Shown: positions 16,151-25,306, counted from the first letter of the stretch. The stretch is 64,000 nucleotides of DNA from Sulfurimonas sp. HSL-1656 (GCF_039645585.1 NZ_CP147915.1:1302001-1366000); one strand, 5' to 3'. A program made the numbers and translations. The notes: generated by a model from the sequence alone, not told the origin.

Positions 16151-19100
16151 TACCGTTCTCTACCTCACCCTCTCAAGCGGAATCCATCTGGGCAAGCTGA
16201 AACTCGGCCGCCTTTATGCGGAGCAATTATACCTCAAGTGGGACAATGCCCTTCGCGTCGAGATCGGGACGATCGCCCTCGCCCCTTCCGATGCTCCGGA
16301 GGAACCCACAAGCCTTCTGGACCTTCAGCGGCGCGTTGCCGCCGCCCTGCGCCACATGGATGATCTCTGGATCGGCAGCCTGCGTATCGACCGTATCCGG
16401 ATCGGCAACGACATGAACGGATCGGTCCTCTTCGATCCGCGCCGCCGCAGCCAGCTCCTCCTGGCCTCGCCGCAGCGGGGGCACCTGGCGCTGACCCTCT
16501 CCCCCGTCCGGTTTTCGGATGCCTATAAGGTAACGTGCTACGGGGATACGCACGATTTCAACGGGACGTTCCGGCTCGAGGGGGTCCTGCAGCCGGAACA
16601 GAGCGAGTTCTACCTGGGCGGCGCCGTCGATATCGCTGCGGACATCCACCTCCGCCTGGGGCTGCACGCGACGCGGGATGCCCTGACACTGAACACCTTC
16701 TCGACCGAACCGTTTGCGAGCGTCGCGCCGATCGTCAAACCGCTTCACCTCTCCGACAAAATCGAATCCTGGATCGTCGCGCGGGCCCAGGGCGGACCGG
16801 TGATGCTGCACACCCTGCAGACGACCCTCCCCTATGCCGAACCGGCCAAAGCCTTCGACAATCTGTTTGGCCACCTGACGTTTCAGAATGCCCGTTACCG
16901 GTTTGCCAATGTCCCGGAGGATTTTGAACCCGCCCTCGCCCCGAACGTGACCGTCCGTTTCGAGCGCAAAACCCTGGAGATCCGTCCGGAGCATGCCACC
17001 TTCTACGGCCAGCCCGGCGGCGATACCCGTATCGACATCGATTTCGGCGCCCATGCGCCGCAGCTGCGGCTCTCTATCCTCACTACGGCGCAGTTCATCC
17101 CCCCGCTGCAGCGCCTGACCGCTTCGTACGGCATCGACCTCCCCTTTACCCAGACCGAAGGGCTCACCGATACGAACCTGACCCTGACCGTCAACCTCGG
17201 CGATTCCCACACCACGGCGCAGGCGCAGTTCAACACGGCCAAAAGCCGCATCGATCTCTCCGGTCTCCCCATTGCCGTTTCCCGTGCCGCGGTCGATCTC
17301 AAAGGCTCCGAGGTCACCCTGCGCTCCGTCGAGGCGGCGCTTTTTGAGGACAACGTGACGGGGCGCGTCAGCGGTACCTTCAACCCGGCAAAACACAACG
17401 GTGCCCTGCGGTTCAATATCGGCGAAGTACGTTACCCGGTCGGCGCCGCCCCCATTACCCTCGACCCGGCCACCGTGCCGCTGCATTTCGAATACCGCTT
17501 CGACCCCAAGGGCGACACCATCCGGTTCGACGCCTCCCGCTGGCACTATATGGAGCACAATCTCTCCGCCGATGCCTTTACCGCACCGTTCGATCTGAAA
17601 AAGCTCCTGATGACCCTTCCCAAGACGGCCGTCGCTGTCGACAAGGCAGCACGGGCGACCGTCGAAGGCGAGATCTCCCTTGCCGATCCCTCGGCGTCTC
17701 TGCTCGTGGACCTGCTGTCGCTCCGGGCCGGGACACTGAAGGCCACGCAGGCACACGCCCGCTTTCATATCCGCGCCGACCAGAACATCACGGTGACGAG
17801 CAGCGCAGAAACACACTGGACGCTGGATGAAACGCCGGTTTCCATCTCCCCCTTTACCCTGTCGCGCCAGCACGGGATCTTCAGGCTCTCACCGGCCGTC
17901 GTCTCGATCGAACACCAGCTGACCGGTTCCGTGGAAGGGATTTTCGAGCCGGCTACCATGGCGACCGAACTCAACGTGTCGAAATTCCGGCTGGAAGACG
18001 AAGGACTCGGCAGACTGCTGCAGGGGATGGAGCAGTTCAGCGTCTATATCGTCCCCATCGATGATGAGTACGACATCGTCATCCCATCGATCAATATGGT
18101 CTACTCCACGCTCGGGCACGGATGGCGCCTGCACTTTTTCTCCCTCGATGCATTCACGCGCCACTCCCCGCTGCTGCGCGACTACAATCTGACCGACAGT
18201 ACCATCTCCGCCTGGTCAGAGAGCGGCGGCTATCCCGTCAGCTTCGAAGGCACCGTCGACTACCCCTACGCCCTGACGGCTTTCGACGGCAAACCGGTCA
18301 ACATCTACAGTTTCAAAGGTCAGATCGAGCAGAACGGTTCGCTTGCATCGACGATCAACGACCGCATCACGGTGGAGCGCAGCGATACGATCCGCATCCG
18401 CTCGAACGGCGTCGCTTTTAGCCAGCCCGAACTGACCCGTTTCTACCGCGAGCACCATTTCAGCAGCGACGAGAATACCAGCGAATCGAACACCACGATC
18501 CACATCGACGCCAACAATACGGCGATCCTCTTCCCGGGCGACCGCAGGGCCAAAGCCGACCGCATCACCATCGACTACAGCAACAACCATATCCAGGGGC
18601 AGCTCTACAAAGCCGACGGGGGCGCCAAGCTCGAGGTAAAGGGCGAAACGTTCTACCTCTTCGGGTACCGGCTCGACGACGACTTCATGAACCATTTTTT
18701 CAACCTCACCAAAGTCAAAGGCGGCACACTGGACTTTTACCTCATAGGGGAAAAGGATGATTTCAAGGGTCTGGCCAAGATCAACGATACGACCGTACGC
18801 GACTACGTGCTTTTCAACAATCTCTTCGCCTTTATCAATACCGTCCCCGCCCTGGTCACCTTCTCGCTCCCGTCCTATGAGACCAACGGGATCAAGGTGC
18901 GCTCCGCCTATACCGAACTCGCGTTCCATGAGAAAGTGCTCTCGATCTCAAACATCAAGATCGACAGCAAAGAGCTCGATTTCGCCGGCCAGGGCACCAT
19001 CGACTACAATACGGAGCGCATCAAGATGCAGCTCTCCGTCAAAACGCGGGCCGCGGAAAACATCCGGAAGATCCCGCTGGTCGGCTACATCCTTGTCGGT

Positions 19101-19328
19101 GACGACCAATCCGTCCTGACGACGCTGAACGTCTCGGGCCCGCTGAGTGACCCGAAGGTGGAAAATACGATCGCCAAGGATATCATCGTCAGCCCGTTCA
19201 ACATCCTCAAGCGCACCCTCGATTTCCCGGTCCACTACCTCAAAAAGCTTGACAGCGGCACTGACGACGAGGCCGAAAAGACAACCGAGACCCAGCCAAT
19301 CACTTCGGGCATTCCTCCCATTAATTGA
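16068..19328 (+). CDS. AsmA/YhdP-like giant envelope protein
   Basis: This 1086-residue protein has an N-terminal membrane helix (about residues 17-36), then a long beta-rich periplasmic body. Its end matches AsmA-like C-terminal domains (IPLVGYILVGDDQSVLTTLNVSGPLSDPKVEN near residue 1010). Proteins of the AsmA/TamB/YhdP group form elongated bridges carrying phospholipids from inner to outer membrane. The frame opens at ATG 16068 inside mltG on the opposite strand. TTG 16110 is an alternative with no ribosome site. Other lipid-trafficking genes (MlaA, MlaC, an MMPL exporter) lie a few kilobases downstream. Confidence 0.82.
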   Translation: MNDNAISRAIAQTHLTIISVIAFCLVVITVLYLTLSSGIHLGKLKLGRLYAEQLYLKWDNALRVEIGTIALAPSDAPEEPTSLLDLQRRVAAALRHMDDLWIGSLRIDRIRIGNDMNGSVLFDPRRRSQLLLASPQRGHLALTLSPVRFSDAYKVTCYGDTHDFNGTFRLEGVLQPEQSEFYLGGAVDIAADIHLRLGLHATRDALTLNTFSTEPFASVAPIVKPLHLSDKIESWIVARAQGGPVMLHTLQTTLPYAEPAKAFDNLFGHLTFQNARYRFANVPEDFEPALAPNVTVRFERKTLEIRPEHATFYGQPGGDTRIDIDFGAHAPQLRLSILTTAQFIPPLQRLTASYGIDLPFTQTEGLTDTNLTLTVNLGDSHTTAQAQFNTAKSRIDLSGLPIAVSRAAVDLKGSEVTLRSVEAALFEDNVTGRVSGTFNPAKHNGALRFNIGEVRYPVGAAPITLDPATVPLHFEYRFDPKGDTIRFDASRWHYMEHNLSADAFTAPFDLKKLLMTLPKTAVAVDKAARATVEGEISLADPSASLLVDLLSLRAGTLKATQAHARFHIRADQNITVTSSAETHWTLDETPVSISPFTLSRQHGIFRLSPAVVSIEHQLTGSVEGIFEPATMATELNVSKFRLEDEGLGRLLQGMEQFSVYIVPIDDEYDIVIPSINMVYSTLGHGWRLHFFSLDAFTRHSPLLRDYNLTDSTISAWSESGGYPVSFEGTVDYPYALTAFDGKPVNIYSFKGQIEQNGSLASTINDRITVERSDTIRIRSNGVAFSQPELTRFYREHHFSSDENTSESNTTIHIDANNTAILFPGDRRAKADRITIDYSNNHIQGQLYKADGGAKLEVKGETFYLFGYRLDDDFMNHFFNLTKVKGGTLDFYLIGEKDDFKGLAKINDTTVRDYVLFNNLFAFINTVPALVTFSLPSYETNGIKVRSAYTELAFHEKVLSISNIKIDSKELDFAGQGTIDYNTERIKMQLSVKTRAAENIRKIPLVGYILVGDDQSVLTTLNVSGPLSDPKVENTIAKDIIVSPFNILKRTLDFPVHYLKKLDSGTDDEAEKTTETQPITSGIPPIN

Positions 19329-19385
19329 GACTCACTCTCAAAAAGTTACCAAACGTGACAAAAATGTTTTTCGTCCTTCATTTTT

Positions 19386-19435
19386 GATAATGATTGTCAT
19401 ATCTATTGACATTTAGAGGAAAAATCGCCTATACT
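19386..19435 (+). promoter_or_regulatory. Fur-box-like operator with a strong promoter
   Basis: GATAATGATTGTCATATC (19386-19403) closely follows the Fur consensus of inverted TGATAAT units. Immediately after it come TTGACA (19406-19411) and TATACT (19430-19435) with an 18-base spacer, the clearest -35/-10 pair in the window. A metal-loaded Fur protein here would block the promoter of the porin gene, giving expression under iron limitation. Confidence 0.7.
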
Positions 19436-19502
19436 TCACCCATAATTTTGGGAATGATTCTTGAAATCATGGAATCAATCACCACCTCATAAGGATAACT
19501 TG

Positions 19503-20747
19503 ATGAAGCACATTGCACTCTCACTGGCAGCCGCCCTCCTGGCAGGCACGGCACTCTATGCAAACGAACTCGACGATCTCAAAGCACAGATCGCCGAACT
19601 TCAGGAAAAGACGGATGCCCTGATCGACGAGACGTCGAATCTGAAGACCGGGTTCAACTATACGACGGTCGACACCAACACCTCCGTCAACGGCATGGGG
19701 CCGGCGGCCTCCAAGGTCTACTACTCCAAGTCTCCGCTCTCCATCGGCGGGTACGGCGAAATGTTCTGGTCCTCCCCGGACAATGACGGTGCGGCCGGTG
19801 ACGCCTATACGGACGTCTACCGCTTCGTTCCCTACATCGGGTACAAGTTCAGCGACAATATCGTCCTCAACACCGAACTCGAGTTCGAACACGGCGGCGA
19901 AGAGGTCGCGATCGAGTTCATGTACCTCGACTTCCTGCTTTATGAGGCGTTCAACATCCAGGTCGGTAACTTGCTGGTACCGATGGGGCTCATCAACCAG
20001 CGTCATGAACCGACGCTCTTCAATACGGTGCAGCGCCCGGATGTCGAAAAATACCTGATCCCGTCCACCTGGCATGAGACCGGTATCCTCGCCTACGGCA
20101 GCTTCAGCGACATCGGTCTGAGCTACACGGCCGGGATCATCAATGCCCTGGCGCTGAACAACGATAACAATATGCCCGGTTCCGTCAATAAAAAGTGGAT
20201 CCGCAGCGGCCGTATCGGTTCGGAGGAGAACGGCCCGATGCAGCGCGTCGCCTTCGTCGGCCGCGTGGACTACAGCGGCATCAGCGGCCTGCTCCTGGGG
20301 ACCTCCGCCTATTACGGTGCCGCGACACAGGGGCGCCCCAGCGGTGTAAACGCCTTTATGTACGACGTCTACGGCCAGTATGAAAAGGCGGGCTTCAAGC
20401 TCAAGGGGCTCTACACCGCCACCAGCGTCTCCGATGCGGAGAAGATCTGGGCCGAAGCGGCGGACGGTGCGGAAGGGTACTATGTCAATGCGGAATACGA
20501 CGTGCTCGCGACGCTTTCCACGCGCTACCGCCTTCCGGTCTTTGTCCAGTATGAGAACTACGACCCCGTCTCCTCCGTCGCCGGCGGCACACGCCCCGAC
20601 CTCGAGCAGACCAACACGACCGTCGGCCTGAACTTCTTCCCACACGAGCAGGTCGTCCTGAAAGCCGACTACGCCATGACCGACTACCACGACAGCGCCC
20701 TTGAGGACTACAATGTCATCAGTGTCGCGATGGGCTTTGTTTTCTAA
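19503..20747 (+). CDS. Outer-membrane porin (OprO/P-like)
   Basis: The 414-residue protein starts at ATG 19503 behind AAGGAT. It has a signal peptide (MKHIALSLAAALLAGTALYA) and a short coiled coil (ELDDLKAQIAELQEKTDALI) like those of trimeric porins. Alternating amphipathic strands follow, ending in aromatic VAMGFVF, the usual C-terminal outer-membrane sorting signal. SIGGYGEMFW and VGNLLVPMGLINQRHEP recall phosphate-selective porin family members. The Fur-like box and promoter upstream suggest iron-responsive expression, so it may admit iron complexes, although no TonB box is present. Confidence 0.82.
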   Translation: MKHIALSLAAALLAGTALYANELDDLKAQIAELQEKTDALIDETSNLKTGFNYTTVDTNTSVNGMGPAASKVYYSKSPLSIGGYGEMFWSSPDNDGAAGDAYTDVYRFVPYIGYKFSDNIVLNTELEFEHGGEEVAIEFMYLDFLLYEAFNIQVGNLLVPMGLINQRHEPTLFNTVQRPDVEKYLIPSTWHETGILAYGSFSDIGLSYTAGIINALALNNDNNMPGSVNKKWIRSGRIGSEENGPMQRVAFVGRVDYSGISGLLLGTSAYYGAATQGRPSGVNAFMYDVYGQYEKAGFKLKGLYTATSVSDAEKIWAEAADGAEGYYVNAEYDVLATLSTRYRLPVFVQYENYDPVSSVAGGTRPDLEQTNTTVGLNFFPHEQVVLKADYAMTDYHDSALEDYNVISVAMGFVF

Positions 20748-20766
20748 AACGGCTTTGGCGGAACAG

Positions 20767-20802
20767 CCCGGCATGCAGGTTTTCCCCCTCCTGCATCCCG
20801 GG
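20767..20802 (+). terminator. Hairpin after the porin gene
   Basis: CCCGG-C-ATGCAGG pairs with CCTGCAT-C-CCGGG around a pyrimidine loop, giving 12 bp with one C-C mismatch, 19 bases past the porin stop. No T-run follows, so termination may be factor dependent. Confidence 0.5.
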
Positions 20803-20823
20803 CCCGCCGTTGCCGTCGTGTGT

Positions 20824-20869
20824 TATAATTTTTTGCCGAACCGATCATCAAGCCCCCTGACCCCAGGGG
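20824..20869 (+). promoter_or_regulatory. -10 box and leader hairpin of the FMN-binding operon
   Basis: TATAAT (20824-20829) followed by a T-run is a good -10 candidate. About 25 bases on, CCCCTG-ACCC-CAGGGG (20854-20869) forms a small leader hairpin followed by TTTGAT, 28 bases before the start codon. It could attenuate transcription or affect translation. Confidence 0.5.
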
Positions 20870-20897
20870 TTTGATAATCCGTTTACAAGAGAGATCC

Positions 20898-21425
20898 ATG
20901 CTGAAAAATCTGATAATGACCGTCTTTTTACTCGGTGCCGCTGCAGAAGCCGCGCCGCTTATTTCACCCATCGAAGCGATGCAGCACGCCTTCGGAGCCC
21001 AGAGTGAAGTGACGAAGAAAAACAAACTGATCAACAGCGGACAGGCCGCCGCCGTCACCAAGCTTGCCAAACTCAAGCTCGAGACGAAGATCTACCGTTT
21101 TTATACCGCAGCAATCGACGGCAAGGACGTGGGGTACGGGGTGCTTATCACACGCCAGGTCCGCCAGAAAGATGCCACGGTGCTCTACATGATCGCCCCC
21201 GAAGGCACGATCCGCGCCATTGAAATCGTCGCCTTTAACGAACCGCCGGAGTACATGCCGCAGCACACCTACCTCGAGCAGTTCAAAGGCAAGGACGCCA
21301 ATGCGACGCTGCGCGTCGGCAAAGACATCCCGACCGTCAGCGGCGCGACGCTGAGCGCACGCAACGTCACCGACGGCGCCCGCCTTGCGCTCGCACTCTT
21401 TGAAACCGTCATCAGGAAGCACTGA
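20898..21425 (+). CDS. Periplasmic FMN-binding domain protein
   Basis: The 175-residue protein has a signal peptide (MLKNLIMTVFLLGAAAEA) and an FMN_bind domain like RnfG/NqrC. Its C-terminal part contains PTVSGATLSARN, where the Thr of S-G-A-T receives covalent FMN from ApbE. An ApbE homologue is encoded about 1.4 kb away on the other strand, and two small membrane-protein genes follow in one overlapping operon. It likely relays electrons outside the inner membrane. The terminal partner is not evident, and a role in iron reduction is suggested only by the Fur-like box before the neighbouring porin. Confidence 0.8.
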   Translation: MLKNLIMTVFLLGAAAEAAPLISPIEAMQHAFGAQSEVTKKNKLINSGQAAAVTKLAKLKLETKIYRFYTAAIDGKDVGYGVLITRQVRQKDATVLYMIAPEGTIRAIEIVAFNEPPEYMPQHTYLEQFKGKDANATLRVGKDIPTVSGATLSARNVTDGARLALALFETVIRKH

Positions 21426-21907
21426 TGCGCTTCACCCTCGTCAAGGACCTGCGCAGCGATGCGCTGATGCGTCCGCTGCTCAACGGCCTGCTCCTCTTTG
21501 CGGGGAGCTTCCTCGTCGCCGACGCCTTTCTCAAACGCGACCATATCGGCCTCGACCGCGAGCGCCTCTCTAACACCCTTTACGGTAACGAAGCGGAGTT
21601 CATCGACCCCGTCAGCGAACACTTCGTGCTCGAGCTCCTGCACAGCGACATCTTCTTTATGATGATGACCCTGCTGACCCTCTCCGCCGTCTATGCGCGC
21701 CTCTGCCCGCTCAAACGCATCGCCGCGGTCGTGATCAACCTTGCGATGGTCGCCGCCCTTGCGGACGTCGTTTTGTTCGCACTGGCCTATTACAGGGGGG
21801 ACGCCTACCTGCTGCCGTGGCTGGGGGCTTTCTGGACCTGGCACGGCGCGGCGCTTTTCATGGCCTTCGCCTCGTTGCTCTACCTGAACGTCCTCAAGAA
21901 GCCCTGA
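21425..21907 (+). CDS. Hypothetical four-helix membrane protein
   Basis: The 160-residue protein has about four hydrophobic segments, a HxD motif in LELLHSDIFFMMM and WTWHGAALFMA near the end. Histidines inside or beside membrane helices could ligate haem, as in small cytochrome-b-like electron carriers, but no known family is recognised. It overlaps the FMN-binding gene by one base and the next gene likewise. By context it would be the membrane part that feeds electrons to the flavoprotein. Confidence 0.65.
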   Translation: MRFTLVKDLRSDALMRPLLNGLLLFAGSFLVADAFLKRDHIGLDRERLSNTLYGNEAEFIDPVSEHFVLELLHSDIFFMMMTLLTLSAVYARLCPLKRIAAVVINLAMVAALADVVLFALAYYRGDAYLLPWLGAFWTWHGAALFMAFASLLYLNVLKKP

Positions 21908-22374
21908 TGCAGCGCGCCTACCGATTCGCCATCGCCTATTTCGCCCTCTTCGGCCTGCTGCTGCTGGCGTCCGCCGCTGCGCTCTTTGCCAGCAAGATCG
22001 GCTTCTCCCTGCAGGGGATCGAGCTTTACTACCTGGGCAGTGAAACGGTCCCGGGCAAAAGCCCCTACGGCCTCCTGGAGAGTGCCGTCCCGCACCTGGG
22101 CGCAATGGGGCTTTTCATCATGGTGGGTGCGCATTTTATGCTCTTTGCGCCCGCGCGGGCCAAACGGCGCACCCTTTACCTTGCACTCGCCCTTTTCGCC
22201 GCCGCCCTGCTCGACATCGCCGGCGGCTACTTTATTGCCTCGGGCGCTGTCTCATTGGTCTGGGTGAAGTTCGCCGCCTACATCACCCTCAGCCTGCTGG
22301 GCACCCTGCTCATGCTTCAGCTGCTGTACTACGCTTTTTGGCATAGCTTGTCGCCGCGACGACATCCCCGATAA
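21907..22374 (+). CDS. Hypothetical four-helix membrane protein
   Basis: The 155-residue product has four hydrophobic helices. Histidines fall in AVPHLGAMGLF and VGAHFMLFAP, spaced so that two helices could hold a haem. The start codon overlaps the previous stop (TGATG). Its 3' end overlaps the convergent PH-domain gene by 65 bases. Together with the preceding gene it may form a heterodimeric membrane electron carrier. This is inferred from layout; no family match is claimed. Confidence 0.62.
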   Translation: MQRAYRFAIAYFALFGLLLLASAAALFASKIGFSLQGIELYYLGSETVPGKSPYGLLESAVPHLGAMGLFIMVGAHFMLFAPARAKRRTLYLALALFAAALLDIAGGYFIASGAVSLVWVKFAAYITLSLLGTLLMLQLLYYAFWHSLSPRRHPR

Positions 22375-22810
22375 TGGCGCGGTGGTAGGCAAAAGGGGCT
22401 TTGATATGGCTGATGACGTAGCGGCCGCCCGAGGTCGTCAGCACCTCCAGCGTTCCCACGTCGATGCGGTTTTTGAACCGTTCGTTGTAGGGTTTGATAT
22501 AGATGGTCCGGATCTCTTCGAGGTTGATCGGGATGATCTCACGGTTTTTGAACCCCTTGTGAATGATAAGACGTTTGGGGGTCAGGACGCAGTGATAGTG
22601 TTTCTTTTCCCGGATCTCCTGCAGGTGCATGTAAAACGTGCGGAGGATCAGCACCAGCCCGATCACCCCGATCTCGTACTCGTAGCCGATGAACAGCAGC
22701 AGCGCCCCCAGCCCGTACAGGGAGAGGATGCCGTTATAAAAGGTCTTTGAAATCTCCGCGGCCACCAGGATATCCTCATCCGGATGCAGCATCTTCTCAA
22801 TCGTCTTCAT
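22310..22810 (-). CDS. Membrane protein with a bacterial PH-like domain
   Basis: Starting at ATG 22810 (MKTIEKMLHPDEDILV), the 166-residue protein has a short cytoplasmic lead and two membrane helices (LYGLGALLLFIGYEYEIGVIGLVLILRTF). A PH-like domain follows with the typical YHCVLTPKRLIIHKG strand pair and NLEEIRTIYI. Such proteins usually associate with membrane complexes, but their role is poorly known. The gene overlaps the end of apbE by 14 bases on the same strand, so it is co-transcribed with it. The long upstream extension of the frame lies inside apbE and is not used. Confidence 0.75.
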   Translation of the reverse strand: MKTIEKMLHPDEDILVAAEISKTFYNGILSLYGLGALLLFIGYEYEIGVIGLVLILRTFYMHLQEIREKKHYHCVLTPKRLIIHKGFKNREIIPINLEEIRTIYIKPYNERFKNRIDVGTLEVLTTSGGRYVISHIKAPFAYHRAIIGDVVAATSYAKKRSTAAEA

Positions 22811-23732
22811 GCTCCGCCTCCAGTGCCCTGAGGTAGTGCGACAGGTTGTCGCTTTTGACCATTGTACCGTCATTGTAGATCAGGACATAGCCCACGGGCA
22901 GCGTCCGTAAAAAGGCGACGGTCTTCTCCGCCGGCATCACGGCCGCCGCAGTCGTCCAGGCGTCGAGGTCCCCGCTTCGGACGGTACCGACAAGGGTGAT
23001 CGAGGCGAAGCTGCGCTCGGGAGTGCGCGTTTTGGGGTCGATCAGGTGGTTATGGCTTTTGTCCCCGATAAAGCGCCGGTAATCGCCGCTCGTACTCATT
23101 CCCGTTTCCGGGGCCACGCTCTCGAAGGTCATCAGCACCTTTTCTGAAAAGGGGTCCTGGATCGCCAGGAGGCAGCGGCCGATGCAGCGGATATCCCCGC
23201 TGAGCGCCACGGTGCCCTCTCGCACCCCGCACTGCCGCAGCGACGCGACAGCGGCATCGACTCCCACCCCCTTGCCGAAACCGCCGAAATCGAGCATCGC
23301 ACCTGGGGCGAGCATCGCGGTCGTCGCATTGAACTCCAGCAGTTCCAGTCCGATCGGAAGGCCGGCGACTTCCGCCCTGCCGGGCAGCCGCTCCTCCTCG
23401 CCGAAGCGGTAGGCCCCGCGGCTAAGCGCCCCGATGGTGATATCGAAATAACCGCTGCTCTGAACGTAGTAGCGCACCGCGCTCTGCAGCGCGTCGTAGA
23501 GCGCGGGCGAGATCGCCAGCGTTTTGTCGCGGTTAAGACGGTAAACCTCCGCGGCCGGGTCGTAGGATGAGAGCGCCTTCTCAACGAAGGTCATCGCCGA
23601 GAAGGCCCTGTCGATGCATCCGGCCCCGTCATCCGGCACGGAGACGGTGGCGAAGGTGCCCATCATGACACGGGTGCGCTCCGCCGCCTGCAGCGACGCG
23701 AGCAGAAGCAGCAGCAGAACGAACGGCTTCAT
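22797..23732 (-). CDS. apbE: FAD:protein FMN transferase
   Basis: The 311-residue protein has an N-terminal signal (MKPFVLLLLLLASLQAAE) and ApbE family blocks: VMMGTFATV, MLDFGGFGKGVGVDAA, STSGDYRRF and NHLIDPKTRTPE. It uses FAD to attach FMN covalently to the Thr of an [S/T]-G-A-T motif in exported flavoproteins. The FMN-binding protein encoded nearby has exactly that motif, so it is the likely client. The start at 23732 is 2 bases from the stop of the HAD phosphatase gene, and a PH-domain gene overlaps its end. Confidence 0.9.
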   Translation of the reverse strand: MKPFVLLLLLLASLQAAERTRVMMGTFATVSVPDDGAGCIDRAFSAMTFVEKALSSYDPAAEVYRLNRDKTLAISPALYDALQSAVRYYVQSSGYFDITIGALSRGAYRFGEEERLPGRAEVAGLPIGLELLEFNATTAMLAPGAMLDFGGFGKGVGVDAAVASLRQCGVREGTVALSGDIRCIGRCLLAIQDPFSEKVLMTFESVAPETGMSTSGDYRRFIGDKSHNHLIDPKTRTPERSFASITLVGTVRSGDLDAWTTAAAVMPAEKTVAFLRTLPVGYVLIYNDGTMVKSDNLSHYLRALEAEHEDD

Positions 23733-23733
23733 T

Positions 23734-24360
23734 TCAGACGATGTCAAGCAGCGCGGCAGGGTATTCGATGACGAGGTCGCCCTCGCCCTCCGCGCTGAAG
23801 CCCCAGGTGGAAAAGATGCCGGTGATGCCGGCCCGGCGCGCCGCATCGATGTCTTTGCTGTTGTCGCCCACCATCCAGGCCCGGTGCTCTCCTGAGCGGA
23901 ATCCGAGCGCATCGAGGATCAGGCGCAGCATGGCCGGGTCGGGTTTCGAAGCCCCGGCGATGTCCGGGCCGACGATATGGTCGAAGTACCCCGCAAGGCC
24001 GAGATGCGTGATCATCCGCGTCGCGAAGCTGCTCGGGGCATTTGTCGCCACGGCAAGCCGTACTCCGCCCGCGTGCAGCGTCTCTACCGTTTCCCTGATT
24101 CCAGGGTAGAGGACGGGGTTCCGGATGCACTGCTCGTGGTAGTGGGCCTCGAAAAGCTCCCGGTCGCGTGCCTCGTAGGTCTCCGTCCCATAAAAGAGCT
24201 TGGGGAGGTTGCGCAGGGGGCGGTTGATCCACTCGACGACCGTGCAGCTCTCTACCGGCGGCAGCGCATGGTTCACGGCGCGGACATGGTTGATGGAGCA
24301 GGTGATGTCATGCTGAGAGTCGATCAGCGTTCCGTCCATGTCAAAGATCACAATACGCAT
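23734..24360 (-). CDS. HAD-family phosphatase, phosphoglycolate phosphatase-like
   Basis: The 208-residue enzyme has the HAD motif I FDMDGTLID at its start, with Asp as nucleophile. Motif II is AVATNAPSSF, motif III has a conserved Lys in ASKPDPAML, and motif IV is MVGDNSKDIDAA. The cap domain is helical, as in Gph and related sugar-phosphate phosphatases. I use ATG 24360; the frame extends upstream without homology. Substrate cannot be named from sequence. It is co-directional with apbE and may have been recruited there as part of flavin or sugar-phosphate housekeeping. Confidence 0.82.
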   Translation of the reverse strand: MRIVIFDMDGTLIDSQHDITCSINHVRAVNHALPPVESCTVVEWINRPLRNLPKLFYGTETYEARDRELFEAHYHEQCIRNPVLYPGIRETVETLHAGGVRLAVATNAPSSFATRMITHLGLAGYFDHIVGPDIAGASKPDPAMLRLILDALGFRSGEHRAWMVGDNSKDIDAARRAGITGIFSTWGFSAEGEGDLVIEYPAALLDIV

Positions 24361-24486
24361 ATTTTGCTTCCCTACCGGTGATTTCGCGCTATTATAGCGA
24401 AGCTGTTTTCCGGGGCGTATTACGTGACGTTTCTGTATCAAATTGCAGTGACATATTTAAACATTTTAGGTACAATCGTGAAATTT

Positions 24487-25302
24487 ATGAAAAGACTGTT
24501 TTTAACGATGATATTGGGGTTTTCGCTGCTATATTCCCAGGAGGGAGGATCAGCTGTACCCGCCCCCTTGGAGCAGATCGGCCCCCTTGCACACCTCTCC
24601 GGTCCCGAAGACGAGGTCTTCGACGACGGCTTTGACATCGGGGGCTTCGAAGAGGAGTTCACCGACGTTGCCGCCGAGCCGGTCTATGACCCGCTCGAAG
24701 GGTACAACCGCTGGATGACCGGGTTTAACAACGTCCTTTTCGACTACCTCCTCGATCCGGTCATCAGTACCTACAACTTCATCCTGCCCGAACCGATCCG
24801 GGTCTCCGTCAACAATATCTTCAACAACCTCTACTACCCCGTCAGCCTGGTCAACAACCTGCTGCAGCTTAAATTCGACCATGCGCTGAGCGAGACGGGA
24901 CGTTTCATCATCAACTCCACCTTCGGTTTTGCGGGGATGTTCGATACGGCCATGCAGATCGGCGTGGAGCCCCATGTCGAGGACTTCGGCCAGACCCTCG
25001 GCCATTACGGCGTCGGCAACGGCATGCCGATCGTCCTCCCCTTCTTCGGTCCGAGCAACCTGCGTGACATTACGGGTGACCTGCTCGATTTCTACGTCAA
25101 CCCTGTCTATTACGTGGAGCCGAGAAAGTATAATATCCCCCGCAATACGTACGAGGGTTGGGGCCTGGTCGGCGCCAAGCGTTTCAACAAGTTCTCCCTC
25201 TACAAGCAGGAGTACCTGCAGATCCGAAGGGAAGCCCTGGATTTCTACCCCTTTATGCGCGATGCCTACGAGCAGAACCGCAACAAACTGATATCGGAGT
25301 AA
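24487..25302 (+). CDS. mlaA: MlaA/VacJ-family outer-membrane lipid protein
   Basis: The 271-residue protein begins with a signal peptide (MKRLFLTMILGFSLLYS). It contains the family blocks DPLEGYNRWMTGFNNVLFDYLLDP, TFGFAGMFDTA and EDFGQTLGHYGVGNG, then LPFFGPSNLRD. MlaA sits in the outer membrane and extracts phospholipids from the outer leaflet. This one lacks an obvious lipobox Cys after the signal, unlike E. coli MlaA. The start at 24487 fits the signal; upstream in-frame codons do not. mlaC follows at a 4-base gap. Confidence 0.88.
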   Translation: MKRLFLTMILGFSLLYSQEGGSAVPAPLEQIGPLAHLSGPEDEVFDDGFDIGGFEEEFTDVAAEPVYDPLEGYNRWMTGFNNVLFDYLLDPVISTYNFILPEPIRVSVNNIFNNLYYPVSLVNNLLQLKFDHALSETGRFIINSTFGFAGMFDTAMQIGVEPHVEDFGQTLGHYGVGNGMPIVLPFFGPSNLRDITGDLLDFYVNPVYYVEPRKYNIPRNTYEGWGLVGAKRFNKFSLYKQEYLQIRREALDFYPFMRDAYEQNRNKLISE

Positions 25303-25306
25303 CCTT

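Noticed and set aside
22374-22873. Upstream extension of the PH-domain frame
   Set aside because: The extra 21 residues are encoded within apbE in another frame and lack family sequence; ATG 22810 fits.
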